Assembly: GCA_024762475.1 (NCBI GenBank)
Contig: JANTHJ010000015.1
Span: 1 to 42,896 of the forward strand
Length of the DNA stretch: 42,896 bases
Source: Chromatiales bacterium
GTDB taxonomy: Bacteria; Pseudomonadota; Gammaproteobacteria; Chromatiales; Chromatiaceae
Direction: 5' to 3'
Below the pieces are notes generated by a model, which was not told where the DNA came from, made no database searches, and was given only the letters and a program-made list of their open reading frames with translations. Numbering within the stretch: the first letter of the stretch is position 1; each line of letters opens with the position of its first letter. Of this stretch, positions 8,575-17,681 are shown one piece after another. The translations under genes were made by a program, and so were the position numbers.

Positions 8575-9123
8575 TCAGGAACCTCCCGGTCGCAGCATGC
8601 GACGCAGGGTAGCGTCGCGGTCGATGAAGTGGTGTTTCAGGGCTGCAAGGCCATGGACGATAGCGAGGAAGAAGAGTGCGCGGGTGAGCGCGTCGTGCCA
8701 TTCGCCCGCGATCTCCTCCTGTTGCTCGAAGCCATGGACCGTGGCTGGTATCTCGAACCAGTCGAAGACACTCATCGGACGTCCGTCGGCGGTGCTCATC
8801 AGATAGCCGGTCGCGATGCAGAGGGCGATCAGGATGTAGAAACTGCGGTGGACAAGGACGGCGAGCCATCGCTCCCAGGGTCTGCCCAGGGGTTTGGGAA
8901 AGGGCCGAAGCAGGCGCCACAGCAGGCGCATGACCAGCAGCGCGCCGAGGACCACCCCCAGGCCGCGATGCAGCTCCGGGGCCTTGTGGTACCAGGGATG
9001 GTAATAGTCCAGGTCCACCATCCATTGGCCGAGGAAGAACAGGCCGAACACCAGCGTCGCCATTGCCCAGTGCAGCAGGATCGAGATCAGGTCGTAGCCG
9101 GCAGGGTCGGAGTGGTGTGACAT
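8575..9123 (-). CDS. Cytochrome b561 family protein (YodB/CybB-like)
   Basis: A 182-residue four-helix membrane cytochrome b. Its four hydrophobic segments carry the expected His residues: L-L-H-W in helix 1, E-L-H-R-G in helix 2, L-V-H-R-S in helix 3 and I-V-H-G in helix 4, which should ligate two haems. Members of this family pass electrons between quinol and periplasmic acceptors, and the E. coli member CybB oxidises superoxide. The start at 9123 gives M-S-H-H-S-D-P-A-G-Y-D; upstream open codons lack family character. It lies 63 bases after queG on the same strand and may be read through from it. Confidence 0.92.
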   Translation of the reverse strand: MSHHSDPAGYDLISILLHWAMATLVFGLFFLGQWMVDLDYYHPWYHKAPELHRGLGVVLGALLVMRLLWRLLRPFPKPLGRPWERWLAVLVHRSFYILIALCIATGYLMSTADGRPMSVFDWFEIPATVHGFEQQEEIAGEWHDALTRALFFLAIVHGLAALKHHFIDRDATLRRMLRPGGS

Positions 9124-9186
9124 CAGCGGTGCCTCTTTCTTATTCCCGGCAGGGGGCAACATGGGCCCCAAGTCCCCAGGGGCGCA

Positions 9187-10248
<1,062 letters not shown>

Positions 10249-10266
10249 GGGAGCTACTTTACCGAA

Positions 10267-11781
10267 ATGTCGGAATACCGCGTGATGCCCCGCAGCGATC
10301 GTCTGCCGGCGGCCCTCTATACCGCGGCCCAAGTGCGGGCGCTCGACCGGCAGGCGATCGAGCGTTTCGGGATACCCGGTGCCGAACTGATGGCGCGGGC
10401 GGGGGCGGCGACCTTCGACCTTTTGCGCCAACGCTGGCCCGAGGCGCGGCGTCTGTGCGTACTGACGGGTACGGGCAACAACGGGGGCGATGGTTTCGTC
10501 GTCGCCCGCCTGGCCGCCGAGGCGGGCCTCGAGGTCAGCGTGCTGCAGCTCGGCGACCGCGAGCGAATTGCGGGCGATGCCCGCCTGCATGCGGACCGGT
10601 GGGCGGAGACGGGCAGGCCATGGCCGGATTTTGAGGGGCTTCCAGGTGAGGTGGATGTGCTGGTCGATGCCATGCTCGGCACCGGTCTGGAGCGTCCTCT
10701 CACCGGCCGGTTTCGGGTGGCGGTCGAGGCGGTCAATGCCCACCGTGCGCCGGTGCTGGCGGTGGATATTCCGACCGGACTGGATGCCGATCGCGGGGTG
10801 GTGCTCGGGGCGGCAGTCGAGGCGGAGGCCACCATCAGCTTCATTGGGCTCAAGCGTGGCATGTTCACCGGTGCGGCGGTCGATTGCTGCGGAGAGATCT
10901 TTTTCGACGCACTGGCGGTCCCGGCGGCCATCTATGCCAGCCAGATACTCAGCGCGCGCCGGGTCGACTGGGCGCAGCAGTGCACCCGCGTCAGACCACG
11001 GCGCCGCTCCGCCCACAAGGGGGACTTCGGGCATGTGCTGGTGGTCGGTGGTGACCATGGCTATGGCGGCGCGGCATGCCTGGCGGGGCGGGCCGCGCTG
11101 CGCAGCGGTGCCGGGCTGGTGAGCCTGGTCACACGCAAGCGCCATGTCGCCGGAATACTCGCCGCGGCCCCCGAGCTGATGGCCCATGGTTTCAAAAACG
11201 GGGCTGCGCCCGGCCGTCTGATCAAGCAGAGCGATGTCCTGGTACTGGGGCCGGGGCTGGGGCAGCGGCGCTGGGGACGGCGCCTGTTCCGCCAACTCAG
11301 GGCATACAAGGGCCCGCTGGTGCTGGATGCCGACGGGCTGAACCTGCTGGCGGACACGCAGGACGATCGGCGCGACGATCGGGTGCTGACCCCGCATCCC
11401 GGAGAGGCGGCGCGCCTGCTGGGGGCGAGTGTGGCCGAGATCGAGGCCGACCGGTTCGCGGCGGTCGAGCGGTTGCAGCAGCGGTTCGGCGGCACCGTGG
11501 TGCTCAAGGGGGCTGGCACCCTGGTGCTCGGACCCGGCAACCGGCCGGTTGCGCTCTGCTCCGATGGCAATCCGGGGATGGCCAGCGGCGGCATGGGCGA
11601 TGTCCTCTCGGGCGTGATCGGCGGGCTGTTGGCGCAGGGCTGGGCACCGGAGGAGGCCGCCGAACTGGGCGTCTGCCTGCACGCGGCAGCCGGGGACCGG
11701 GCCGCTCGCGTCGAGGGTGAGCGCGGCCTGCTCGCCCATGATCTGATGCCCCATATTCGACGGCTGGGCAATCCGGAGTGA
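10267..11781 (+). CDS. nnr: Bifunctional NAD(P)H-hydrate epimerase / ADP-dependent NAD(P)H-hydrate dehydratase
   Basis: Nnr repairs hydrated NAD(P)H. The N-terminal epimerase domain (about 1-230) carries G-T-G-N-N-G-G-D-G near residues 67-75 and D-I-P-T-G-L-D. The C-terminal dehydratase domain carries the family signature G-N-P-G-M-A-S-G-G-M-G-D at about 434-445. The 504-residue length is normal for the fused bacterial enzyme. ATG 10267 is taken as start, with ATG 10285 as a close alternative. The stop codon overlaps the GTG start of tsaE by four bases, the same order as in E. coli. Confidence 0.96.
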   Translation: MSEYRVMPRSDRLPAALYTAAQVRALDRQAIERFGIPGAELMARAGAATFDLLRQRWPEARRLCVLTGTGNNGGDGFVVARLAAEAGLEVSVLQLGDRERIAGDARLHADRWAETGRPWPDFEGLPGEVDVLVDAMLGTGLERPLTGRFRVAVEAVNAHRAPVLAVDIPTGLDADRGVVLGAAVEAEATISFIGLKRGMFTGAAVDCCGEIFFDALAVPAAIYASQILSARRVDWAQQCTRVRPRRRSAHKGDFGHVLVVGGDHGYGGAACLAGRAALRSGAGLVSLVTRKRHVAGILAAAPELMAHGFKNGAAPGRLIKQSDVLVLGPGLGQRRWGRRLFRQLRAYKGPLVLDADGLNLLADTQDDRRDDRVLTPHPGEAARLLGASVAEIEADRFAAVERLQQRFGGTVVLKGAGTLVLGPGNRPVALCSDGNPGMASGGMGDVLSGVIGGLLAQGWAPEEAAELGVCLHAAAGDRAARVEGERGLLAHDLMPHIRRLGNPE

Positions 11782-12239
11782 AGGCGGTACTGCCGGGCGA
11801 GGCGGCCCAGGTTGCGTTTGGCGGGCGCCTGGGGCGTGCCGTGGGCAGGCGAGGTCTGGTCTTTCTGCACGGCGATCTTGGGGCGGGCAAGACCACCCTG
11901 GTACGCGGCTTTCTCCGGGCCAGAGGGCACCGGGGGGCGGTCAAGAGTCCCACCTATACCCTGATCGAGCCCTATGAGCTGCCCGATGGTCGGGTCTATC
12001 ACCTCGACCTGTACCGATTGGCCGACCCGGAAGAGCTGGAATACCTGGGCCTGCGCGAGATCCTGGCCGAAGAGGCCGTGCTGCTGGTGGAGTGGCCGGA
12101 GCGGGGTCATGGCTGGCTGCCACCGCCGGACCTCGAGTTACACCTTGCCTACGCGGCGGACGGCAGCGCCCGCCGGATCGAATTGGATGCCCGAACCTCC
12201 GCCGGGAAGGAGATGCTCTCAAGGCTTTCGGGGGAATAA
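11778..12239 (+). CDS. tsaE: tRNA t6A biosynthesis ATPase TsaE
   Basis: TsaE is the small ATPase that, with TsaB and TsaD, makes the t6A modification at position 37 of ANN-decoding tRNAs. The 153-residue protein has the Walker A G-D-L-G-A-G-K-T-T at 32-40, followed by the family's K-S-P-T-Y-T-L-I-E-P-Y and Y-H-L-D-L-Y-R-L. Translation starts at GTG 11778, giving a GTGA overlap with the nnr stop codon and hence coupled translation. About 100 AT-richer bases separate it from the amidase gene, which may carry an extra promoter. Confidence 0.96.
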   Translation: MKAVLPGEAAQVAFGGRLGRAVGRRGLVFLHGDLGAGKTTLVRGFLRARGHRGAVKSPTYTLIEPYELPDGRVYHLDLYRLADPEELEYLGLREILAEEAVLLVEWPERGHGWLPPPDLELHLAYAADGSARRIELDARTSAGKEMLSRLSGE

Positions 12240-12337
12240 CTCGATCTTTTTCTTAGGAAGTTTACATATCTGGATGTTTTTTCTGGATTTTCGAAAAACC
12301 TTGTGCTAGCTTTTGAGCATCCGGGGGAGCAAGGGGC

Positions 12338-13657
12338 ATGAGGCCCATGCATCGACTGATCTATCTGCTGGCTGTTTTCTGGCTGTTGCCGGCCCTCTCG
12401 TGGGCCGCGCAGGTACAGGGTGTGCGCCTGTGGACCGCCCCGGACCATACCCGCCTGGTATTCGATATCGATGGCCCGGTGGAACACAAGGTCTTCAGCC
12501 TCGCCCATCCCGACCGGCTGGTCGTCGATATCTCCAGGACGCGGGCGGGTAAGCACTTCAAGACTGTGAGTCTCTCCGACCGGCATGTGCAGCGTATTCG
12601 ACATGCCGCCAAGAAGGATGGTGGCCTGCGGGTGGTACTCGATCTGAAGCAGGCCATCCGACCCAAGACATTCCTGCTCAAGCCGAATGCCAACTATGGC
12701 CACCGGCTGGTGGTGGACCTGTACGAGAAATCGGGCAAGGCCCAGCGGGTCGCCAAGAGCGAGCGGGATATCAAACAATGGCGCGACGTGGTGGTCGCTA
12801 TCGACGCCGGGCACGGCGGGGAGGACCCGGGGGCGATGGGATCCCGGCACAGGACCCGGGAGAAGGTGGTGACGCTGCAGATCGCCCGGCGGCTGAAGCG
12901 GAAGATCGACGCGCGTCCCGGCATGCGCGCGGTGCTGACGCGCAGGGGGGACTACTATGTAGGCCTGCGCAAGCGGATGCAGTTGGCGCGTCGCTACAAG
13001 GCCGACCTGTTCGTCTCTATCCATGCCGACGCCTTCCGCGACAAACGGGTGCGGGGGTCCTCGGTCTATGTGTTGTCCAATCGGGGCGCGTCCAGCGAGG
13101 CGGCGCGATGGCTGGCGGCGCGAGAGAACGCGGCCGACCTGGTCGGTGGGGTGAGCCTCGACGACAAGGACGACATGCTGGCCTCGGTGTTGCTGGATCT
13201 GTCCCAGTCGGCGGCCCAGGAGGCGAGCCTGGCCGCGGCGCAGAAGGTCTATCGTAATCTCTCGCGGCTCGGCAAGGTACATGCTCGCCGCATCCAGCGC
13301 GCCGGGTTCATGGTGCTCAAGTCGCCGGATATTCCCTCGATGCTGATCGAGACCGGGTTCATCTCCAATCCAACCGAGGAGAAGAACCTGCGCAACCCGG
13401 CCTACCAGAAGAAGCTGGCGCGGGCGATTGCGGCCGGGATCGATCGGTATTTCCATGACGCCCCGCCGCCGGGCACCCTATTGGCCAAGCTCGAGAAGGA
13501 CCGCCGGCCGCGCGAGCACGTGATCTCGCGTGGCGAGACGCTCTCGGTGATTGCCGGCCGTTATCGGGTAAGCCTTGCGAAGCTGCGCCATGCCAACCGG
13601 ATCAAGAACGACCGGCGGATCCGGGTCGGCCAGGTGCTGCAGATTCCCGAGACCTGA
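12338..13657 (+). CDS. N-acetylmuramoyl-L-alanine amidase AmiB/AmiC type with AMIN and LysM domains
   Basis: Secreted zinc amidase that splits septal peptidoglycan during daughter-cell separation. The 439-residue protein has a signal peptide (1-23, ending L-S-W-A), an AMIN domain (about 25-130), an Amidase_3 catalytic domain (about 150-375) and a C-terminal LysM repeat (394-437, H-V-I-S-R-G-E-T-L-S-V-I-A). Zinc ligands H159 (D-A-G-H-G-G), E175 and H229 (S-I-H-A-D-A) and the catalytic E338 (I-E-T-G-F-I-S-N) are all present. E. coli AmiB, at the same position in the operon, lacks a LysM repeat; here it should help wall anchoring. ATG 12338 follows GGGGGAG. Confidence 0.95.
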   Translation: MRPMHRLIYLLAVFWLLPALSWAAQVQGVRLWTAPDHTRLVFDIDGPVEHKVFSLAHPDRLVVDISRTRAGKHFKTVSLSDRHVQRIRHAAKKDGGLRVVLDLKQAIRPKTFLLKPNANYGHRLVVDLYEKSGKAQRVAKSERDIKQWRDVVVAIDAGHGGEDPGAMGSRHRTREKVVTLQIARRLKRKIDARPGMRAVLTRRGDYYVGLRKRMQLARRYKADLFVSIHADAFRDKRVRGSSVYVLSNRGASSEAARWLAARENAADLVGGVSLDDKDDMLASVLLDLSQSAAQEASLAAAQKVYRNLSRLGKVHARRIQRAGFMVLKSPDIPSMLIETGFISNPTEEKNLRNPAYQKKLARAIAAGIDRYFHDAPPPGTLLAKLEKDRRPREHVISRGETLSVIAGRYRVSLAKLRHANRIKNDRRIRVGQVLQIPET

Positions 13658-13784
13658 TCCCGCCTGCGTAAACCTTCTTTCTTTCCCGGCAGTCTCCGTG
13701 CCGCTTGATTGGATGAATTGCCGGAATAAAGCCCTTTCCGATGCGTCTCCACCATGAGGCCACGCTACCCACCGCGGCCTCCAA

Positions 13785-13846
13785 GGGAGCTTTTGGTCAA
13801 TTTTGGCGCCTCGGAATGCCGTGCCAAGAATCGATCAGAGGTTCCC
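13785..13846. repeat. 62-bp inverted-repeat remnant of the dispersed ~200-bp element
   Basis: The segment starts GGGAGCTTTTGGTCAATTTT and ends GAATCGATCAGAGGTTCCC, so its two ends pair imperfectly. Read on the minus strand, 13808-13846 matches the left end of the full element at 21252 (GGGAA-CTCTGATCGATTC, then CACGGCAT a few bases on). I read it as an internally deleted copy or end fragment lying upstream of the DsrE-like gene. Confidence 0.6.
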
Positions 13847-13882
13847 AAACAACCACCAAATCGACGTTTGAGGAGAGAGATT

Positions 13883-14311
13883 ATGAGAGCGTTGCTGCTT
13901 GCGCTGCTGTTGCTGCTGGCTTCAGGAAGCGTGCTGGCCGACAAAGTCCATAGGATCGCGTTCCATGTGGACGAGAACGATCCAAATCGTATGAATCTGG
14001 TGCTGAACAATGCCTCCAACCTGAACAAGTACTATCAGGACAAGGGAGAGGAGGCCGAGATCGAGATCGTGGCCTATGGTCCCGGCCTGATGATGCTGCA
14101 TGCCAAAAAGTCTCCGGTGAAGGACCGGATCAAATCCATTGCGCAGAATTTCGACAATGTCGAATTTCGCGCCTGTGGCAATACCATGGCCAAGATGAAG
14201 CGGAAGACCGGCAAGCCGGTACCCCTGGTGCCCGAGGCGAAGGTCGTGACCTCCGGCGTCGTCCACCTGGTGCAGCGCCAGGAAGAGGGTTGGTCCTACA
14301 TCCGGCCTTGA
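13883..14311 (+). CDS. Exported DsrE/DsrF-like family protein
   Basis: A 142-residue protein with a clear signal peptide (residues 1-19, cleavage after V-L-A). The mature part fits the DsrE/F-like fold: first strand K-V-H-R-I-A-F-H-V, Rossmann-like strand I-E-I-V-A-Y-G-P-G-L, and the single conserved cysteine in F-R-A-C-G-N-T-M (C98). Cytoplasmic relatives carry persulfide sulfur on this Cys; periplasmic members are poorly characterised but common near sulfur-metabolism genes. ATG 13883 has a strong AGGAGAGAG before it. It is inserted between the amidase gene and mutL, which are adjacent in E. coli. Confidence 0.82.
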   Translation: MRALLLALLLLLASGSVLADKVHRIAFHVDENDPNRMNLVLNNASNLNKYYQDKGEEAEIEIVAYGPGLMMLHAKKSPVKDRIKSIAQNFDNVEFRACGNTMAKMKRKTGKPVPLVPEAKVVTSGVVHLVQRQEEGWSYIRP

Positions 14312-14322
14312 AGTGAAACGAT

Positions 14323-14350
14323 CGGGGGTGGGGGGCAAGCCCCCATCCCT
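14323..14350 (+). other. GC-rich hairpin between the DsrE-like gene and mutL
   Basis: A G-run (GGGGGTGGGGGGC) is followed after AAG by CCCCCATCCC, giving a strong imperfect stem just after the DsrE-like stop codon. There is no T-tract, so it may be a weak terminator or an mRNA-stabilising hairpin. Confidence 0.4.
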
Positions 14351-14376
14351 TCCCCGGGCGTGGCAGAATAGCCGCC

Positions 14377-16188
14377 ATGCCGAGTCGCATCCATGAACTC
14401 CCCTCCCAACTGGTCAACCAGATCGCTGCTGGCGAGGTGGTGGAGCGTCCTGCGTCGGTCATCAAGGAGCTGGTGGAAAACAGCCTGGATGCCGGCGCAG
14501 ACCGTATCGAGGTGGATATACAGCAGGGCGGCCTGAAGCAGATGCGCGTCACCGACAACGGACACGGGCTGTCTGCGCAAGATATGCCGCTGGCCCTGTC
14601 GCGCCACGCCACCAGCAAGGTGGGCTCCCTCGAGGACCTGGAGCGCATTCGCAGCATGGGTTTCCGCGGCGAGGCGCTGCCGAGCATCGCCTCGGTATCG
14701 CGCCTGACCCTGACCTCCCGCGAGAGCGGCGCCGAGCATGCCTGGCGGCTGGAGGCCGAGAGCGGCGAGCTGGTGCCGGCGGCGCATCCGGCCGGCACCA
14801 CGGTTGAGGTCCGCGACCTGTTCTTCAATACCCCGGCACGGCGCAAGTTCCTGCGCACCGAGAAGACCGAATTCGGGCATATCGAGCAGGTGGTGCGGCG
14901 ACTCGCCCTGGCCCGCCCCGAGGTCGCCGTCCAGTTGAGCCACAATGGCCGCCAGGTCTTCGCCACCCAGCCGGCGGCCGACCGTCGGGAGCAGGAGCGG
15001 CGCCTGGCCGGGTTGCTGGGCGAGGCCTTCATCGAGAGCGCGATCTTCTTCGACCAGCTGGCAGCAGGTCTGTCGCTCAGCGGCTGGGTGGCGCGCCCGA
15101 CCTTCTCGCGCAGCCAGGCGGACATGCAGCACTTCTATGTCAACGGGCGCATGGTGCGCGACAAGCTGGTGACCCATGCGGTGCGCCAGGCCTTTCAGGA
15201 CGTGCTCTATCATGGACGCCATCCCGCCTATGTGCTGTTTCTGACCCTCGATCCGGTGCTGGTGGACGTGAACGTCCATCCCACCAAGCACGAGGTGCGG
15301 TTCCGCGAGGGCCGCCTGGTCCATGATTTCATCTTCCGTACCCTGCACCAGGTATTGGCCGAGGAACGGCCCGCCAGTCCCACGGACGAGGGGCCTGCGA
15401 TCCTGCCCCGCGCAGAAACAGACAGCGTTGCGTCGGTATCCCCGCCGCTGGCTTCCCCGGTGAGTCAGCCGGGACTTGGGTTGGGGGTGCGCGAGCGTCG
15501 CCAGGACTACGCGGCGGCGTTGGCGTGGCAGGCGCCGGGGGTCGCGGCACAAGCCGGCAAGGCGGCCGTCGAAGACGAACAGGAAATCGCCGCCCAGAGC
15601 GAGGTGCCGCCGCTGGGCTTCGCCCTGGCGCAGCTGCACGGGGTCTATATCCTGGCCCAGAACCGCGAGGGCCTGGTGCTGGTGGACATGCACGCCGCCC
15701 ATGAGCGGATCACCTATGAGCGCTTCAAGGCAGCGCGCGAAGGGGAGGGGATCAAGTCGCAGCCCTTGCTGGTGCCGGTATCGGTCAAGGTCAGTGCGCG
15801 CGAGGCGGACCTGGCCGAGCAGCATGCCGATACCTTTGGCACACTCGGCATGCAGGTCGACCGCATGGGCGAGCAGGTGCTGGTGGTGCGGGCGCTGCCG
15901 GCGCTGTTGCGCGACGCCGATGCCGAACGCCTGCTGCGGGATGTGCTCTCGGATCTCGCCATGTACGGCGAGAGCCGGCGGGTGCTCGAATCGGTCAACG
16001 AGGTCCTGGCGACCATGGCCTGCCACGGATCGGTGCGGGCCAACCGCCGCCTGACGCGGGAAGAGATGGATGCGCTGCTGCGGGATATCGAGCGGACCGA
16101 GCGCAGCGGCCAGTGCAATCACGGCCGTCCCACCTGGACACAGCTTTCGCTGCAGGAACTGGACCGCCTCTTTCTGCGCGGGCGATGA
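14377..16188 (+). CDS. mutL: DNA mismatch repair protein MutL, endonuclease-motif type
   Basis: MutL couples MutS mismatch recognition to strand removal. The 603-residue protein has the GHKL ATPase domain at the N-terminus (E31/N35 in [24 protein letters not shown]) and a C-terminal dimerisation domain. The latter has D437, H439, E443 and E448 in the D-x-H-A-x2-E-x4-E pattern (Met at the usual Gln), an A-C-H-G-S-V-R-A-N segment, and C-N-H-G-R-P from residue 580, the three motifs of the nicking endonuclease in MutH-independent systems. Its stop codon overlaps the miaA start by four bases (ATGA). Confidence 0.97.
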   Translation: MPSRIHELPSQLVNQIAAGEVVERPASVIKELVENSLDAGADRIEVDIQQGGLKQMRVTDNGHGLSAQDMPLALSRHATSKVGSLEDLERIRSMGFRGEALPSIASVSRLTLTSRESGAEHAWRLEAESGELVPAAHPAGTTVEVRDLFFNTPARRKFLRTEKTEFGHIEQVVRRLALARPEVAVQLSHNGRQVFATQPAADRREQERRLAGLLGEAFIESAIFFDQLAAGLSLSGWVARPTFSRSQADMQHFYVNGRMVRDKLVTHAVRQAFQDVLYHGRHPAYVLFLTLDPVLVDVNVHPTKHEVRFREGRLVHDFIFRTLHQVLAEERPASPTDEGPAILPRAETDSVASVSPPLASPVSQPGLGLGVRERRQDYAAALAWQAPGVAAQAGKAAVEDEQEIAAQSEVPPLGFALAQLHGVYILAQNREGLVLVDMHAAHERITYERFKAAREGEGIKSQPLLVPVSVKVSAREADLAEQHADTFGTLGMQVDRMGEQVLVVRALPALLRDADAERLLRDVLSDLAMYGESRRVLESVNEVLATMACHGSVRANRRLTREEMDALLRDIERTERSGQCNHGRPTWTQLSLQELDRLFLRGR

Positions 16189-17126
16189 GCGACAGCACCC
16201 GGCCGCCGGCGATCCTGCTGATGGGGCCGACCGCCTCCGGCAAGACCGGGCTGGCCATGGCCCTTGCCGACCGCCTGCCGGTGGAGCTGGTGAGCGTCGA
16301 TTCGGCGCTGGTCTACCGTGGGATGGATATCGGCACCGCCAAGCCCAGTCCCGAGGAACTCGCCCGCTACCCGCATCGCCTGGTCGATATCTGCGATCCG
16401 TCGGAGGCCTATTCCGCAGAACGGTTTCGCTCCGACGCCCTGGCGGCGATGGCCGAGATCAGCGAGGCGGGGAGAATACCGTTGCTGGTGGGCGGCACCA
16501 TGCTCTATTTCCGTTCCCTGCAGCATGGGCTGTCGCCCCTGCCGCCCTCTGAGCCGGCGGTGCGTGCGGCATTGGGGGAGGAACTGGCGCAGCGGGGTCT
16601 GGGGGCGCTGCATGCCGAGTTGGCGAAGGTCGATCCGGCCAGCGCCGCCCGCATTCATCCGAATGACACCCAGCGCACCCTGCGGGCCCTGGAGGTGTGG
16701 CGGATCAGCGGTCGTCCCTTGAGCGAGCTGCAGTCCTCGACCCAGGGAGAGCCCATGCCCTATCGGGCCATCAAGCTGGCGCGTGCACCGCAACAGCGCG
16801 GCACCCTGCATGAACGTATCGAACGCCGCTTCCATGCCATGTTACAGGCCGGATTCGAACAGGAGGTGCGTGGCCTGATCGGGCGGGGCGATTTGGATCC
16901 GGAACTGCCGTCGATGCGTTCGGTAGGATATCGGCAGATGTGGGCCTGGTTACGGGGCGAATACGACCGCGAGGAAATGATCCGGCGCGCCATCGCGGCG
17001 ACGCGCCAGCTGGCCAAGCGCCAGATGACCTGGTTGCGCTCGGAATCGGGCGTCCTGTGGCTGGAAGAGGGCGGAAATGTGACCGAGCTCGCACTCGCCC
17101 ATGTGTACCATGAGCTGGGTGACTGA
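16185..17126 (+). CDS. miaA: tRNA dimethylallyltransferase MiaA
   Basis: MiaA adds the isopentenyl group to A37 of tRNAs that read UNN codons. The 313-residue protein has the P-loop M-G-P-T-A-S-G-K-T (K20), then [18 protein letters not shown], the H-R-L-V-D substrate motif, and S-V-G-Y-R-Q near the C-terminus. The start at 16185 overlaps the mutL stop, implying translational coupling. It is followed by the hfq leader, as in E. coli. Confidence 0.97.
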   Translation: MSDSTRPPAILLMGPTASGKTGLAMALADRLPVELVSVDSALVYRGMDIGTAKPSPEELARYPHRLVDICDPSEAYSAERFRSDALAAMAEISEAGRIPLLVGGTMLYFRSLQHGLSPLPPSEPAVRAALGEELAQRGLGALHAELAKVDPASAARIHPNDTQRTLRALEVWRISGRPLSELQSSTQGEPMPYRAIKLARAPQQRGTLHERIERRFHAMLQAGFEQEVRGLIGRGDLDPELPSMRSVGYRQMWAWLRGEYDREEMIRRAIAATRQLAKRQMTWLRSESGVLWLEEGGNVTELALAHVYHELGD

Positions 17127-17154
17127 ACAGGGTCCAATAAGCCCGAGGGGCCCC

Positions 17155-17183
17155 ATGGTAGGGTGGTAGCCGTATGCTATATT
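17155..17183 (+). promoter_or_regulatory. Candidate extended -10 sigma70 promoter upstream of hfq
   Basis: TGCTATATT at 17175-17183 is a good extended -10 (TG at 17175, hexamer TATATT at 17178). The -35 position 17 bases upstream reads ATGGTA and is weak, which is acceptable with an extended -10. It would start an hfq transcript with a leader of about 140 bases. Confidence 0.4.
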
Positions 17184-17273
17184 CTGACGCAAGGTTTCGG
17201 GCAGATCGTCGGTGTCGAACGAGGGGGACTGCTGGAGCCGGTGGGGTTGGCACCGCCTTTTCGACCGGCGCAG

Positions 17274-17302
17274 GTTGTCGCGGTCCGGGCCAGCCCCCAT
17301 AT
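17274..17302 (+). promoter_or_regulatory. Candidate sigma32-like promoter directly upstream of hfq
   Basis: CCCCATAT at 17295-17302 matches the heat-shock -10 consensus CCCCATNT exactly. GTTGTCG at 17274-17280, 14 bases upstream, is a poor match to CTTGAAA (TTG core only). E. coli hfq is known to have a sigma32 promoter. The weak -35 keeps confidence low. Confidence 0.35.
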
Positions 17303-17330
17303 AAAAATTCCAACATCAGGAGTCATAATG

Positions 17331-17588
17331 ATGTCCAAAGGACAAAGCCTGCAGGATCCCTTCCTCAACACCCTACGCAAGGAGCGTGTACCTGTCTCCA
17401 TTTTTCTGGTCAACGGCATCAAGCTCCAGGGAACCATCGAATCCTTCGACCAGTTCGTGGTGCTGCTCAAGAACAGCGTCAGCCAGATGGTCTACAAGCA
17501 CGCGATCTCGACCGTGGTGCCGGCGCGCAACGTACGCCTGCAACATGCCCACAGCGCCGAGAACGAGGGCGAACCCGGTAATTCATGA
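17331..17588 (+). CDS. hfq: RNA chaperone Hfq
   Basis: Hfq forms a hexameric ring that pairs small RNAs with mRNAs. The 85-residue protein has the Sm1 region ([26 protein letters not shown]) and the Sm2 motif [10 protein letters not shown], plus the F-D-Q-F loop of the proximal RNA site. The C-terminal tail is short (about 15 residues), unlike the long E. coli tail. Two ATGs are adjacent (17328 and 17331); the second gives the usual M-S/A-K-G-Q start and lies eight bases after GGAG. Confidence 0.98.
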   Translation: MSKGQSLQDPFLNTLRKERVPVSIFLVNGIKLQGTIESFDQFVVLLKNSVSQMVYKHAISTVVPARNVRLQHAHSAENEGEPGNS

Positions 17589-17613
17589 TCGCGGTTTCGA
17601 GGTGTGGCAAGGC

Positions 17614-17640
17614 AGACCCCGCGCCCAGGTCGCGGGGTCT
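17614..17640 (+). terminator. Perfect 10-bp hairpin between hfq and hflX
   Basis: AGACCCCGCG at 17614-17623 and CGCGGGGTCT at 17631-17640 form a perfect 10-bp stem with a 7-base loop, followed by the T-richer GTTCATTTCT. It lies 25 bases after the hfq stop and probably attenuates read-through into hflX; the interrupted T-tract suggests partial termination. Confidence 0.65.
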
Positions 17641-17681
17641 GTTCATTTCTGCAGGTCCCGAATGTTGCGCCAGGGGGCGCC

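Noticed and set aside
10249-11754. Upstream extension of the queG frame by about 500 codons
   Set aside because: The extension is antisense to nnr; the QueG N-terminus is at 10248.
14296-16122. 608-codon open frame opposite mutL
   Set aside because: Antisense to an unmistakable MutL; no family features.
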